From Actinokineospora sp. NBRC 105648 (GTDB lineage Bacteria; Actinomycetota; Actinomycetes; Mycobacteriales; Pseudonocardiaceae), in contig NZ_BSTR01000010.1 in the NCBI RefSeq assembly GCF_030269645.1, positions 140,670 through 204,669 of the forward strand: DNA of 64,000 nucleotides. Direction: 5' to 3'. Shown piece by piece: positions 16,601-25,215 of the stretch; the stretch's first letter is position 1, and every line of letters starts with the position of its first letter. Under the pieces are notes generated by a model. The model did no database searches, was not told the origin of the DNA, and worked only from the letters and a program-made list of their open reading frames with translations. A program made the position numbers and the translations under genes.

Positions 16601-17561
16601 CAAGAATCACTACCACGTAGGGCTCTTCGCGACTGGGTGTGGCGGCGGCCTCGAACCGTGCGCGATCGTCGAGTTCCGCGGCGAGCAGTTCGGTAAGAGC
16701 GTCCACGCCGTCGGCAAGGAGTCGAACCTGCCCAGCCCCGTCTTGCTCAACGGGGTGCTGCGCGTGCGGCAGCCACTTCACCCAGTCCCACTCGCTTAGA
16801 CGGTTAGGGGTAGCGCAAACAGCGATGCGCAGGTCCTCGGGGGAGTGGAAGGTAACCAGCTGGGAGAGAAGTGCACGCACGGTAGAACGGGCGACGTCAT
16901 CGTCACCCTCTAGGCGCACCTGGGCGAAACCGCGCAAGAAGAGCGCGGTGGGCTGGTTGGCGATCGTGGTGTAAGCGTTGATGAACCGGCGAAGAGCACG
17001 CGCGGAGAGCGGCTCGAGGTCGGCGACCGGCTTGGTGTTGAGCGGGGTCATGGTCATGGCAAGTCGTTGTGGGCCAACGCCGATGCGCACCTCCGCGAAG
17101 TCCGCGTGCGCCGCCCGACGCTCCCAGAGCCGACCGGTCATGGCGACCGACCAGAGCGCGGCAGGCTCAGGGTGACGCCACCCAAGAGCGGTCCGCTGCT
17201 GCTCGGCAACCGCCCGAACCTGAGCACGCGTGCCGGACAGGTAGCGCAGGTAGTCCCGCCGCTCACCGCGCAGGCGCTGTCGTCGTTCGGCGCCACCCCG
17301 GCCCATCTGGCCGAAGACCATCATGACGCCCATCAGACCCATCATCCCGGCCATCATCATGGCCATCTGGGGGTTCTGCGGACCCATGAAGAAGAGCATC
17401 GCGGCGCCACCGCCGATGGTCATCGGGAGCATCATCATCATGCCGCCCATGCCACCGCCGATGGTCTCGGGCAGCACCGGCGGTTCCTGCAGGGAGAGCT
17501 CCCCACCCGGCATCTCCGGCGGCTTCTCCCGTGCCTGCCTGCGAAACAGCGTGGTGCTCAT
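13614..17561 (-). CDS. eccC: T7SS ATPase EccC (fused EccCa/EccCb, three FtsK/SpoIIIE domains)
   Basis: This 1,315-residue protein starts with two Met/Gly-rich membrane segments (about 38-60 and 65-86) followed by a basic stretch. Three P-loop ATPase domains follow: GATGSGKS (481-488) with Walker B LFLIVDE (about 589-595), GGTQSGKS (831-838) with degenerate Walker B VFLVVDG, and GDSGAGKT (1114-1121) with YFVIVDD. The full domain 1 and degraded domain 2 acidic residue fit known EccC proteins, in which domain 1 powers export and the later domains bind the WXG100 substrate tail. It is the motor and substrate receptor of the inner-membrane complex. The gene heads an operon eccC-mycP-membrane protein-lipoprotein and is divergent from the XRE gene (169-bp shared gap). 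Confidence 0.97.
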   Translation of the reverse strand: MSTTLFRRQAREKPPEMPGGELSLQEPPVLPETIGGGMGGMMMMLPMTIGGGAAMLFFMGPQNPQMAMMMAGMMGLMGVMMVFGQMGRGGAERRQRLRGERRDYLRYLSGTRAQVRAVAEQQRTALGWRHPEPAALWSVAMTGRLWERRAAHADFAEVRIGVGPQRLAMTMTPLNTKPVADLEPLSARALRRFINAYTTIANQPTALFLRGFAQVRLEGDDDVARSTVRALLSQLVTFHSPEDLRIAVCATPNRLSEWDWVKWLPHAQHPVEQDGAGQVRLLADGVDALTELLAAELDDRARFEAAATPSREEPYVVVILDGVSVPAESRLAAAGYRNTVVLDISGSLDGAAGRSRLRLELTPDEMHTVRTDRTGQQVRTKLGKPDTLTIARAGALARVISPYRLNSTGDVAEPMVADFELPRLLGVADLGTLDPKTLWRKNIGPDRFRIPLGIAEDGSSVELDIKESAQGGMGPHGLLIGATGSGKSELLRTLVLGLAMTHSSEILNFVLVDFKGGATFLGLDRLPHTSAVITNLADEAPLVTRMQDSLHGELVRRQEHLRAAGNYSSLLDYERARIAGAPLDPLPTLFLIVDEFSELLASNPDFAELFVMIGRLGRSLGVHLLLASQRIDDGRMHKLESHLSYRIGLRTFSAMESRSVIGVPDAYQLPSAPGNGYLRSDVATLVRFKAAYVSGRYQRRTKEERQEEVRRQVVAFGAGRLPSVEATIESPDVPQMEEQFDTVLDVAVERLLGQGPPAHQVWLPPLDNPPALDQLLPPLTPHPTLGLTTADWPGRGGLTVPVGVVDKPFEQVRDLHMVNLSGSGGHIGIAGGTQSGKSTLLRTVITALAMTHTPAEVQFYCLDFGGGALSVLEGLPHVGGVCGRLQPERVGRTIAEVQAVLAQREKVFAEHGVESMAAYRARRAAGEFADDPHGDVFLVVDGWGSLRADFEQHDQTIRQLTMRGLAYGVHLMLTAGRWSDVHSALRDQLGTRLELRLGDAIDSVIDMRKAGQVPRLPGRGLTQDKLHFLGAVPRADGHAGPDDLAEATRELARSIAECWPGATAPTVRTLPAVLPAAELPAPEAGMRVALGAGELDLKPVWHDFGVQPHLTVLGDSGAGKTAVLRLVTSAIPQVYSPQEAQVVIVDSRRTLLELLPEEYRRGVAVAAAPAAELIRPLAAELKARVPGADVSPSMLKSRSWWSGPEYFVIVDDYDLVHSGAGGPLDSLVELLPQAGDIGLHVVLARAAAGSGRMSMDAVVRRLQESNTPDLALSVPPNEMPLLNGQRGRQLPPGRAMLVTRRDARLLQVGWTEETS

Positions 17562-17730
17562 CCGTGGACTCCCTGGCTCTCGGCTGCCCCTTCGGGGGGT
17601 ACACGGACGGGAGGGGTGGGGGAGTTCACCGCTGTTGCAAAGGGACCAACGAGAGGGCCGGATGCCTACTTTCCGGTGATCCTCGGTCGCGGGATGAAAT
17701 CACCCCAGGTCAGCCCGCTAGGGTGCGAAC

Positions 17731-18609
17731 ATGACCGCCTTCAAGGCCACTGCGCAACGACGCGAACTGGGCACCGAGCTGCGCCGCGTCCGAGAGAACA
17801 CCAACCTGACCCTCCACGAGATGGCGAGGAAGCTCGGCTGGGACCCGTCCAAGCTCTCGCGCATCGAGACCGGGAAGCTCCCGTGCTCGAAGGTCGAGGC
17901 GGCGACCATCCTGGCCTACTGCCAAGTGGACGGCGCGGAGCTGGACAAGGTCCTGGCCACCTGCGGCAGCGACCTGGACGGCGCCTGGATCCGGGACACC
18001 GGCATCCCCGACCGCCAATCGGGTCTGCGGGTCCACGAGTCGTTGGCCGTGGCGATGTCGTCGTTTGAGCCCTGCGTGATCCCCGGTCTCCTCCAGATCG
18101 AGGACTACACCAGGGCCCTGCTCACCGGCACCGGTCTGCTCTCCGCGGCCGGGGTCGAAGACCGAGTCCGCATCCGCATGGGCCGCCAGTCCACGCTCCG
18201 CAGGCAGTCCCCGCCGAACACGGTCTTCTACGTCTCCGAGAACGCCCTGCGGATGCCGGTCGGTTCCCCGCAGACCATGCACGAGCAGATGTTGCACCTG
18301 CTCTTCGCGAGTTCCCAACCTCACTGTGTCCTGCGCGTCGTCCCCGCCGCCAAGTCGGCCATCGCCGCCCTGGACGGTGGGTTCCGCCTGATGGAGTTCA
18401 CCGACGGCCACCCCGTGGTCAACGTCGACACCCTCAACCGCACCTTGTTCCTGGAGCGCTCCGTCGACATCGCGATCTATCGCCTCGTCCTCGGCAGACT
18501 CGGGCAAGACGCGTTGAACGTCGCTGATTCCCGCGTTCTGCTCTCCGATCTCGCCAGTGACTATGACCGGGAGGAGGCACAGGTCCATGCCCCAGACCCA
18601 TTCGCCTGA
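17731..18609 (+). CDS. XRE-family helix-turn-helix regulator with DUF5753 domain
   Basis: The 292-residue product has an HTH near residues 10-65 (ELRRVRENTNLTLHEMARKLGWDPSKLSRIE) and a DUF5753 domain in the rest (VIPGLLQIEDYTRALL, and LDGGFRLMEF). These proteins are very numerous in streptomycetes and relatives, where each is followed by a DUF397 partner; most targets are unknown. The gene is divergent from eccC, so the T7SS operon is the obvious candidate target. The following DUF397 gene overlaps its end by 23 bp. Confidence 0.93.
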   Translation: MTAFKATAQRRELGTELRRVRENTNLTLHEMARKLGWDPSKLSRIETGKLPCSKVEAATILAYCQVDGAELDKVLATCGSDLDGAWIRDTGIPDRQSGLRVHESLAVAMSSFEPCVIPGLLQIEDYTRALLTGTGLLSAAGVEDRVRIRMGRQSTLRRQSPPNTVFYVSENALRMPVGSPQTMHEQMLHLLFASSQPHCVLRVVPAAKSAIAALDGGFRLMEFTDGHPVVNVDTLNRTLFLERSVDIAIYRLVLGRLGQDALNVADSRVLLSDLASDYDREEAQVHAPDPFA

Positions 18610-18772
18610 GTCCGTCCCACCTTGGCGCAAGAGCTCCTTCAGCGGCCTCGGCGGCGACTGCGTCGAGGTCGCCCACACCGACTCCGTCGCCGTCCGCGAC
18701 TCCAAGCACCCCACCGCAGGCACCCTCTCCTTCCCCCACCCCTCTTGGTCCACCCTCCTGCACACCCTCTGA
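18587..18772 (+). CDS. DUF397 small partner protein of the XRE regulator
   Basis: A 61-residue protein with the DUF397 hallmarks: WRKSSFSGLGGDCVEVAH, then VAVRDSKHPTAGTL. The ATG at 18587 is used because GGAGG lies 9-10 bases upstream; an in-frame ATG 10 codons earlier has no such site. It overlaps the XRE gene. DUF397 proteins are thought to bind and antagonise their XRE partner. The C-terminal tail (PHPSWSTLLHTL) is slightly different from the usual F-x-x-L-L end. Confidence 0.88.
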   Translation: MPQTHSPESVPPWRKSSFSGLGGDCVEVAHTDSVAVRDSKHPTAGTLSFPHPSWSTLLHTL

Positions 18773-18793
18773 CCCGGTCGGCGGCCGCCACCC

Positions 18794-20233
18794 TCAGATC
18801 ATGTCGGCGAACTTGCTCCGCCCACCGCCGCCCGGCGGCTTCGGCGGGCCGCCGCCGAGCATGGCCGCCATCGTGGCTTTGCGGAACTCCGCCTGACTGG
18901 GCATCTTCTGCTTGTCCTCGTCGAGGTCCTCGAGTTCCTCCAGCTCGATGGTCGTGCGGAACGGCGCGGTCGTGGTGTACTCCCGGTCCTCGGGCTGTTC
19001 GGCCGCCTGCTTCACCTCGAACCGGCTCCCCGGCGGGAACACCGTCTCACCCTCGCTGCGCTTGATCGTGTTGATCACCGAGGACAGCTCGCCGCCGTGG
19101 TGGCCCTTGGCCTCGATGAACAGCGTCACCACGTACACTGCCCGGCCGGGCAGGTCCAGCTCCCCGCCGAGCTTGCGGGTGGTCGACTCGAACTGCTCGG
19201 CCGCGTACACCCCGCCCGCGGGGAAGCTGCGTGTGTACCGGTCGAACTGGTCACGGTTCTCAAAGCTGAGCACGCGTTGCACCCGTTGCCGCGTCTTGGC
19301 CGTCTTCGCCAAACCACCGATCATGTCTGTCGTCTTCTGCCCGACCTGGTAGCGCTCACGGACGTTCCCGCTCCGTAGCGCGGCGTTCCAGTCCTTGTAC
19401 TCACCGCCCTGGTAGCGGTCGAACAGATCCACCTCGTGCTCGTTGAGCCCCCACTTCTCCCGCAGCGTCGACCGGAGCAGCCGCACCAGCGCCACGCCGT
19501 CGGCCACCTCCACCGTCGAGTCGCTCTCGAGCAGTTCGTCCAACGCCTGCTGCTCCGACGGGGTGAGCGCCGCGGACTGCGTTTGCAGCACCATGGCCTT
19601 TGCCCGTTCCCGGTCCAACGGCTGGCCGTCCGTCGTCAGCGCGCGCTGGACCGCCCCGGTGTGCGTGGCGACCGGCTCGGTCTCCACCGCCGCCCCGACC
19701 GGCTCGCGCATGACGCGGGTGGCGTTCTCCTCCGCCGCGCGCTCGAACGCGTCCGACGGGTCGCTGACGCGCAGTCCCGTGCCGGTGTCCGTCCCCGCGA
19801 CCGGCCCAGTGCGCTGCTGGACGACATGCGTCAGCTCGTGCGCGAGCGTGTGGTCGTCCAATCCGCCGCCACCCACGACGATGTGGCTCCCCGAGGTGTA
19901 CGCGGCCGCTCCCAGCTCGTGCGCCGACTGCCGGGCGCCCGCGTCGTCGTGCAGGCGCACGTCGCTGAAGTCGGCCCCGAGCCGCGTCTCGAACTCCGCT
20001 CGCTTCCCTGGGTCCAGCGGCCGCCCAGCAGACCGCAGCACGTCCTGCACCGTCGACCGCTGCACCGCCTCTTGCCCGGCCCCGCGCAAGAGCGCCGCGA
20101 CCGCGCTGTTGCCCGCCGTGCGCTGGAGTTCCAACAGCTGCTCGACGCTTGGCGATCGTGCGCCTGGGGGCTTGCTTGCCGTGTGGTTGTCCTGACCCTC
20201 TTGCCTGCGCTTCCGCTCGTCGTGCGCGTGCAT
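18794..20233 (-). CDS. DUF4157-ADP-ribosyltransferase fusion, putative secreted toxin
   Basis: This 479-residue protein starts at the ATG at 20233, with AGAGGAGAA upstream. Residues about 70-145 are a DUF4157 domain (RPLDPGKRAEFETRLGADFS, then VRLHDDAGARQSAHELGA, ending LAHELTHVVQQ with the zinc-like HELTH at 132-136). DUF4157 marks cargo of extracellular contractile injection systems and other exported toxins. The C-terminus (about 270-410) resembles ADP-ribosyltransferase exotoxins: RYQGGEYKDWNAALRSGN, the STT motif at 350-352, and the E-x-E motif at 394-396 before TVFPPGSRFEV. An Arg at the NAD-binding position is plausible around 316-334 but not certain. The last 70 residues are a charged, Gly/Pro-rich tail. 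No immunity gene is visible beside it. It would modify a host or competitor protein with ADP-ribose. Confidence 0.82.
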   Translation of the reverse strand: MHAHDERKRRQEGQDNHTASKPPGARSPSVEQLLELQRTAGNSAVAALLRGAGQEAVQRSTVQDVLRSAGRPLDPGKRAEFETRLGADFSDVRLHDDAGARQSAHELGAAAYTSGSHIVVGGGGLDDHTLAHELTHVVQQRTGPVAGTDTGTGLRVSDPSDAFERAAEENATRVMREPVGAAVETEPVATHTGAVQRALTTDGQPLDRERAKAMVLQTQSAALTPSEQQALDELLESDSTVEVADGVALVRLLRSTLREKWGLNEHEVDLFDRYQGGEYKDWNAALRSGNVRERYQVGQKTTDMIGGLAKTAKTRQRVQRVLSFENRDQFDRYTRSFPAGGVYAAEQFESTTRKLGGELDLPGRAVYVVTLFIEAKGHHGGELSSVINTIKRSEGETVFPPGSRFEVKQAAEQPEDREYTTTAPFRTTIELEELEDLDEDKQKMPSQAEFRKATMAAMLGGGPPKPPGGGGRSKFADMI

Positions 20234-20412
20234 CGTTCTCCTCTTTCGAGTGAGGTAGGCGCCGACGATCACGCTACGGATTCCCAAACTGGCGCCGAGA
20301 GCTGATCGGGCAACGCGAGGGCACATTCCCTGGGCCGTTCAGGTCGCGCCGGACCCGACCGGGTGAACCGTCGGTGAATCGGCCGCGAACGCGCGGATTT
20401 CGTTGAATCCAC

Positions 20413-21849
20413 ATGAACCCCGCGCGGGTCCCCACCCGTGTCCTGGGCATGGCCACCACCGCAGCAGCGGGTTCCGGCGAGATGTGCAGGCTCACGATCT
20501 GCGGGCCCGCCTCGCGAGTCGAACTCGCCGTCCCCGCCCACGTCCCCCTCGCCGACCTGATGCCGACGGTGCTCGGCCACTTGGACCCCGCGCTGGCCAC
20601 CACCGGCCTCTCGCACGGCGGCTGGGTGTTGCAGCGCCTCGGTGAGCCCCCGCTGGACGAGGACCAGGGCACCGCCGCCCTCAACCTCTACGACGGCGAC
20701 ATCTTGCACCTGCGCCCCCGCGACGCGCTCTTGCCGTTGGTGGACTTCGACGACCTCGTCGACGGTATCCACACTGGACTGTCCGCGCGTGAGGACACCT
20801 GGCGTCCCTCTTACACCGCGAGGGCGTTCATCGTTCTTATGGGTTTGCTCGCCGTCACTGCGGTAATAACCGCGGCGGGTGCGGGTACCGGCCTGATGAT
20901 GGCCGCTGTCGCCGGTGGCTTGGCCGTCGTCCTCTTGGGCGCCGCCGCCGCGGCGAGCCGGGCTTTGGGCAACCGCGCCGCGGCGCTCACGTTGGCCTCG
21001 ACCGGGATCGTCTCCGCGGGCTTGGCCGGTCTCGGTGTCCCGATGGGCACCCACCCGGTGGCGAACCTGTTCACCGGCCCCGGTGTGCTCGCCTCCACCG
21101 GCGCGATGGCCGCCGCCGCGGTGGCGGCGCGGTTCGCGGTGGGCGGGGCGGACGCGGTGTTCACCGCCATCGGGTTGGCGGGTGCCGTGGCGGCCATCGG
21201 CGGCGGTATCGCCGCGGGTACGGGACTCGACGGCGCCGCCGGGGCGTCCATCGCCCTGGTCGTCGCGCTCTGCCTCGTCCGCGCCGCGCCACTCGCCGCC
21301 GCGCGGATGTCCGGGCTGGCCGTCGACCCGGTGCCCACCAGCGCACTCGAGTTCCAACAGGACCTCGACCCCCAGCCGAGCGCCCGGGTGCTGCGCAGCG
21401 CCGACCGCGCCGACGCCTACCTGACCTCGTTCTTCACCGCCCTGGGTGTCGTGGCGACCGGGGCGCTGGCGATGCTTGCCCTGAACCCCAGGTGGGACGC
21501 CAAGACCCTGGTCGCGGTCACCGCCGTGCTCATGCTGTTGCACGCCAGGGAACTCAACGCGGTGTGGCACCGGGTCGCCGCGCTCGTCCCCGCGTTCACC
21601 GGTCTGCTCGCCCTCCTACTCGCCTGGGTCGGCGACATCGAGGCCGCGGGCAGACCACTGGTCGCGGGCGGGCTGGTCGTGGTGGCCGCGCTGGCGCTCA
21701 CCGCGGCGCAGACGCTGCCCACCCGCAAGCTCGTGCCGCGCTGGGGTCGCTGGGGCGACCTCCTGCACTGGGCCACCGCCTTGGCCGTGCTCCCGCTGGC
21801 CCTCTCGGTGATCGGTGTCTACACCGCCCTGATCGCCGCTTGGCGCTGA
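20413..21849 (+). CDS. eccD: T7SS inner-membrane protein EccD
   Basis: The 478-residue product has a ubiquitin-like N-terminal domain (about 24-105: CRLTICGPASRVELAVPAHV, then DLMPTVLGHL), a cytoplasmic linker and about eleven membrane helices starting near residue 137. This is the EccD layout. In ESX systems EccD lines the membrane vestibule of the complex with EccB, EccC and EccE. The ATG at 20413 has no clear ribosome site. An in-frame ATG at 20449 (MATTAAAGSGEM) gives an N-terminus closer to other EccD proteins and may be the true start. The gap to the DUF4157 gene is divergent. Confidence 0.93.
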   Translation: MNPARVPTRVLGMATTAAAGSGEMCRLTICGPASRVELAVPAHVPLADLMPTVLGHLDPALATTGLSHGGWVLQRLGEPPLDEDQGTAALNLYDGDILHLRPRDALLPLVDFDDLVDGIHTGLSAREDTWRPSYTARAFIVLMGLLAVTAVITAAGAGTGLMMAAVAGGLAVVLLGAAAAASRALGNRAAALTLASTGIVSAGLAGLGVPMGTHPVANLFTGPGVLASTGAMAAAAVAARFAVGGADAVFTAIGLAGAVAAIGGGIAAGTGLDGAAGASIALVVALCLVRAAPLAAARMSGLAVDPVPTSALEFQQDLDPQPSARVLRSADRADAYLTSFFTALGVVATGALAMLALNPRWDAKTLVAVTAVLMLLHARELNAVWHRVAALVPAFTGLLALLLAWVGDIEAAGRPLVAGGLVVVAALALTAAQTLPTRKLVPRWGRWGDLLHWATALAVLPLALSVIGVYTALIAAWR

Positions 21850-21991
21850 TCACCCGTTCGAGCGAAGCCGTGGCACGACCGAAGCCCGCCTGAGCTCTGT
21901 TCGGTCAGCACGGCATGTCCTTGAGCACACGAAGTCGAGTGAACCCGCCACGGCCCCGCGGTCGTGGTCCAGATGAGAAGGGAGGCAGGCC

Positions 21992-23383
21992 ATGTACAGC
22001 AGACGAGACCAGGTCCAGGCGCACTCGTTCCTGGTGGGCAGGCTCACCAGCGCGGTCCTGCGGGTCGACCCCGACGCGCTCGACCGCCCGCTGCGGCGCA
22101 CCGTCGTCGGGCTGGCGGGCGGCACCGCGGTCGCCGGGCTGGTGCTGGTGGTGGTGCTCGTGGTCGGCCTGCTCTCGCCGAAGTCCGGCGGTGCCTGGCG
22201 CGAGCCGGGCACCCTGGTGGTCGACGAGGACACCGGCAGCCGCTACCTGTTCGTGGAGGGCAAGCTGCGGCCGGTCCTCAACTACGCCTCCGCCCGGCTC
22301 CTCGTCGGCGGCGGTCCCAAGGTCGCCGCGGTCGGCACCGCCGACCTCAAGGGGGTGCCGCAGGGCGGCCCGATCGGCATCATGGGCGCCCCGGACTCGC
22401 TGCCCACCGGCGGCGGGGCGCGGGCCTGGACGGTCTGCTCGATGTCCACACCGGACGGTCCCGGCGTCGCCCTCGCCCTCACCGCCGACGTCCCCGGCTC
22501 CCCGGCCCCCGCCGCACCCGCCCCTCAGCCCGCCGCCGGTTCCGCCGCCCAGCCCGCCTCCCCGGCCGCCGAGGGCGCCCTGCTGGTCCGCGCCCCGGAC
22601 GGCTCCACCCACCTCGCCTGGCACGACCGCCGGATGCGGGTCACCGCCACCTGGGTGCCCGCCGCGCTCGGCCTGGACCCGGCCACCGTCGTCCCGGTCA
22701 CCGCGTCCTGGCTCAACACCCTGCCCGCGGGCCCCGACCTGGGCTCCCCGGACGTCCGGCGCGGCGGGGCGGGCCCGGTCATCGGCGGCGCCCCGACGGT
22801 CGTCGGCCAGCTGCTGGAGGTCCCGGAGTCGGTGGTGGGCCGCAAGTTCTACCTCGTCGAGGCCGGCGGTCTGGTGCCGCTGACCGACACCGTCGCCGCC
22901 CTCCTGGTCGCCGACCCGGCCACCCCCGAACCCCCGCGCCGCGTCACCGCCTCGGCGCTCGCCAACGTCCCCCTCCACCCCGTACCCGACTGGCAGTCGG
23001 CCACCCCCGCCGCCCTGCCCACCCCACTGGAGCTCGACGGCGGCGCCCCCTGCGTCCGCTGGACCGGCGAGTCCGCCGAGGTCATCGCCGGCCCGCAGAT
23101 CACCGCGGGCCGCGGCCCCGCCACCCAGGCCGTCGTCCGCGACGCCCGCACCGCCGACCGCGTCGAGGTCGCCCCCGGCGCAGGCCTCCTGGTCCGAACC
23201 CGCCCCGCCCCCGGCGTCCCCGGTGCGGGCCTCTACCTGGTCACCGACGCAGGCACCAAGTTCCCCGTAGCCAGCGGCGATGCCGCCGCCGCCCTGGGCA
23301 CCCCCGCCGACACCGCCACCCCCGTCCCCGCCGACCTCATCGCACTCCTACCGACCGGCCCCGTGCTCGACCGCATCACCTGA
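21992..23383 (+). CDS. eccB: T7SS protein EccB
   Basis: The 463-residue product begins SRRDQVQAHSFLVGRLTSAVL, a typical EccB start, with one membrane helix at about 40-62 and a large outside part of repeated beta domains. The R-P-V-x-N-Y-A-S-A-R-L motif just after the helix is characteristic. A Pro/Ala-rich insertion lies near residues 168-190. GGGAGG precedes the ATG. EccB forms the outside arms of the ESX complex and may bind ATP weakly. It follows eccD by 142 bp on the same strand. Confidence 0.95.
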   Translation: MYSRRDQVQAHSFLVGRLTSAVLRVDPDALDRPLRRTVVGLAGGTAVAGLVLVVVLVVGLLSPKSGGAWREPGTLVVDEDTGSRYLFVEGKLRPVLNYASARLLVGGGPKVAAVGTADLKGVPQGGPIGIMGAPDSLPTGGGARAWTVCSMSTPDGPGVALALTADVPGSPAPAAPAPQPAAGSAAQPASPAAEGALLVRAPDGSTHLAWHDRRMRVTATWVPAALGLDPATVVPVTASWLNTLPAGPDLGSPDVRRGGAGPVIGGAPTVVGQLLEVPESVVGRKFYLVEAGGLVPLTDTVAALLVADPATPEPPRRVTASALANVPLHPVPDWQSATPAALPTPLELDGGAPCVRWTGESAEVIAGPQITAGRGPATQAVVRDARTADRVEVAPGAGLLVRTRPAPGVPGAGLYLVTDAGTKFPVASGDAAAALGTPADTATPVPADLIALLPTGPVLDRIT

Positions 23384-23609
23384 GCCCCACCCCCCACCCC
23401 AACGGATTCGCCCCACAACCCTTCCCCCGCAACCCTTCCCCGCACAGCTTCCCCCACTTCTCCACCGGACGGCCCCGGCCCGTTCACCCGATGCCCAAGC
23501 CCATGCCGCCCACTTGAACCCGCACCACCCAAGCCCTTCCACCCACCGACAGACCCGGCTTGGGCTCTAGCCCGCCCCAGAACACCAATCCAGACGAGGA
23601 GGACCGACC

Positions 23610-25184
23610 ATGGCCAAGCACCGCACCGACAACGACCCGCACACCACCACCCAGCGAGCCGCCACCCCGGTCCTCCCCGCCGCCCTTGTTTACCGCACCG
23701 CCCATGTCCTCTCCACCGGCTTCGTCCACCCCGCCGCCGGAGCTTTTGTCGGCCACCACCCCGGCACGATCGACCCCACAGCCCGGACCGGCTCAAGCGG
23801 CACCATCCCGACCGCCGAGATCGAGGCACTCGCCGGACACCCAGCCCTCGCGGCCACGCCGACCAACACCTCCTCATCCGGCAGCGCACCCACCTCCCCC
23901 CGGACCGCCATCACCTCGACCCGGAGCACCCTGATCTCGTCCGGGAACGCCGCGCCTTCGGCCGAGTACGCACCCGCCTTGACCGGGACCGTCGTGACCT
24001 CGACCCGGAGCACCCTGATCTCTTCCGGGAACGCCGCGCCTTCGGCCCCGAACGCACCCACTTCGACCGCGACCGTCGTGACCTCGACCTCGAGCAACAT
24101 GATCTGGTCCGGGATCGTCGTGGCCCCGGCCCCGAACGCACCCGCTTCGATCCGGAAGGTCGTCACCTCGGCCGCAAGCACACCCGCTCCGGTCCGGAGC
24201 GCCGCGACCTCGGCCCTGAGCACCGCGACCTCGGCTCGGACCGCTCCCACCTCGATTCCGAGCGCCGTCGCCCCGGTCTCGAACACCGTCACCCTGGCCC
24301 CGAACTCCCTCGGCCAGCGGCTGAGCACCCCCGGCCCGGAACTCAGCACCGCCAGCCCAGCCCCAACCGTGTCGGGCCCGAGGCCGAACCCGCCCACCCC
24401 GAACCCGACCGCCCCAACCCCGACCTCGTCTGCCCCGACCTCGACCTCGGCCACCTCAGCCCCGGCCTCCACCACCCCCCACCCCACGGCCGAGCACCTC
24501 AACCACGCCGATGGCGACCCCACCCACCTCGATCACCCGTACCCCTCAGTTTCCCGTAGGGCGACCGAGTTCCCCACCAACGCGCCCGCCTGCCCAGCCG
24601 CGGACCGCGTCCCACTGATCGCATGCTCCACCGATCAGCGCCCCGCGAGCCCAGGCCAGTCGAAGACGTCGGCGCACAACACAGTGCCCGTGCGAGCTCA
24701 GCTCGCCCCGCCGGCGAACGCACCACAGCCCGCCCGGTACCCCGCGCGACCAGCCGCCCACCTGATCACGCCCCGCACCGGCCACAGGCTCGCCAACCCG
24801 AGCAGCCCGGAAGCCGTGGCGCACAAGGCCGAGCCCACCCCAGCCCAGCCCGTTCTGGCCGAGCCCGCTCGGACCCAGTTCGCCCCGGCCGAGTCCGCTC
24901 GGGCCGAGCCCGCCCCAGCCCAGCCCGCTCTGGCCGAGTCCGCTCCGGCCCATCCCGCCCGGGCCCAGTCCGCTCCGGTTCGACCCACCCAGCCCACTCC
25001 GGTGCTCGCGCCACAGCCCGACCAGGCAGCCCACCGCCGTCCCACACCACCCGCGCGGGCCAACCCGCAGACTCCCGCCGCGCGCGTGAACGGCCACGTT
25101 GGCCTCGCCTACGCACCCCAGAACCTCCGGTCACCAAGGCCACGGCCGCGGTCGACCGGCGCACCGCTCGACCGCACCACCTGA
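23610..25184 (+). CDS. low-complexity Ala/Pro/Ser/Thr-rich protein with 28-residue repeats (uncertain gene)
   Basis: A 524-codon frame starts ATG-GCC-AAG after GAGGAGGACCGACC. This is the same kind of start site as the WXG100-like gene at 25216, which follows GGAGAACCGACC and also begins ATG-GCC-AAG. The product has no globular domain: an 84-bp (28-residue) repeat runs from 23910 (units with TSTRSTLISSGNAAPSA), then Pro/Thr-rich sequence, then 4-5-residue units AEPARA/AESAPA. The repeat period is a multiple of three, and third positions stay G/C-rich, which supports translation in this frame. The opposite strand is also open over 278 codons with a Val/Glu-rich pattern, so the strand is not certain. 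If real it would be an extended cell-wall or linker-type protein within the T7SS locus. Confidence 0.5.
   Translation: MAKHRTDNDPHTTTQRAATPVLPAALVYRTAHVLSTGFVHPAAGAFVGHHPGTIDPTARTGSSGTIPTAEIEALAGHPALAATPTNTSSSGSAPTSPRTAITSTRSTLISSGNAAPSAEYAPALTGTVVTSTRSTLISSGNAAPSAPNAPTSTATVVTSTSSNMIWSGIVVAPAPNAPASIRKVVTSAASTPAPVRSAATSALSTATSARTAPTSIPSAVAPVSNTVTLAPNSLGQRLSTPGPELSTASPAPTVSGPRPNPPTPNPTAPTPTSSAPTSTSATSAPASTTPHPTAEHLNHADGDPTHLDHPYPSVSRRATEFPTNAPACPAADRVPLIACSTDQRPASPGQSKTSAHNTVPVRAQLAPPANAPQPARYPARPAAHLITPRTGHRLANPSSPEAVAHKAEPTPAQPVLAEPARTQFAPAESARAEPAPAQPALAESAPAHPARAQSAPVRPTQPTPVLAPQPDQAAHRRPTPPARANPQTPAARVNGHVGLAYAPQNLRSPRPRPRSTGAPLDRTT
23910..24245 (+). repeat. 84-bp tandem repeats (at least three units, one degenerate)
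   Basis: Units start at 23910, 23994, 24078 and, more degenerate, at 24162, each opening with a variant of GTGACCTCGACCCGGAGCA. The constant 84-bp period keeps the reading frame of the 23610 gene. Confidence 0.75.
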
Positions 25185-25215
25185 GAAGTCCCCACCCACA
25201 CAAGGAGAACCGACC

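Noticed and set aside
23690..24523. 278-codon minus-strand frame opposite the low-complexity gene
   Set aside because: Looks helical (AEVAVLRAEVAALR) but has no ribosome site and is covered by a plus-strand frame with a good start site. Not fully excluded.
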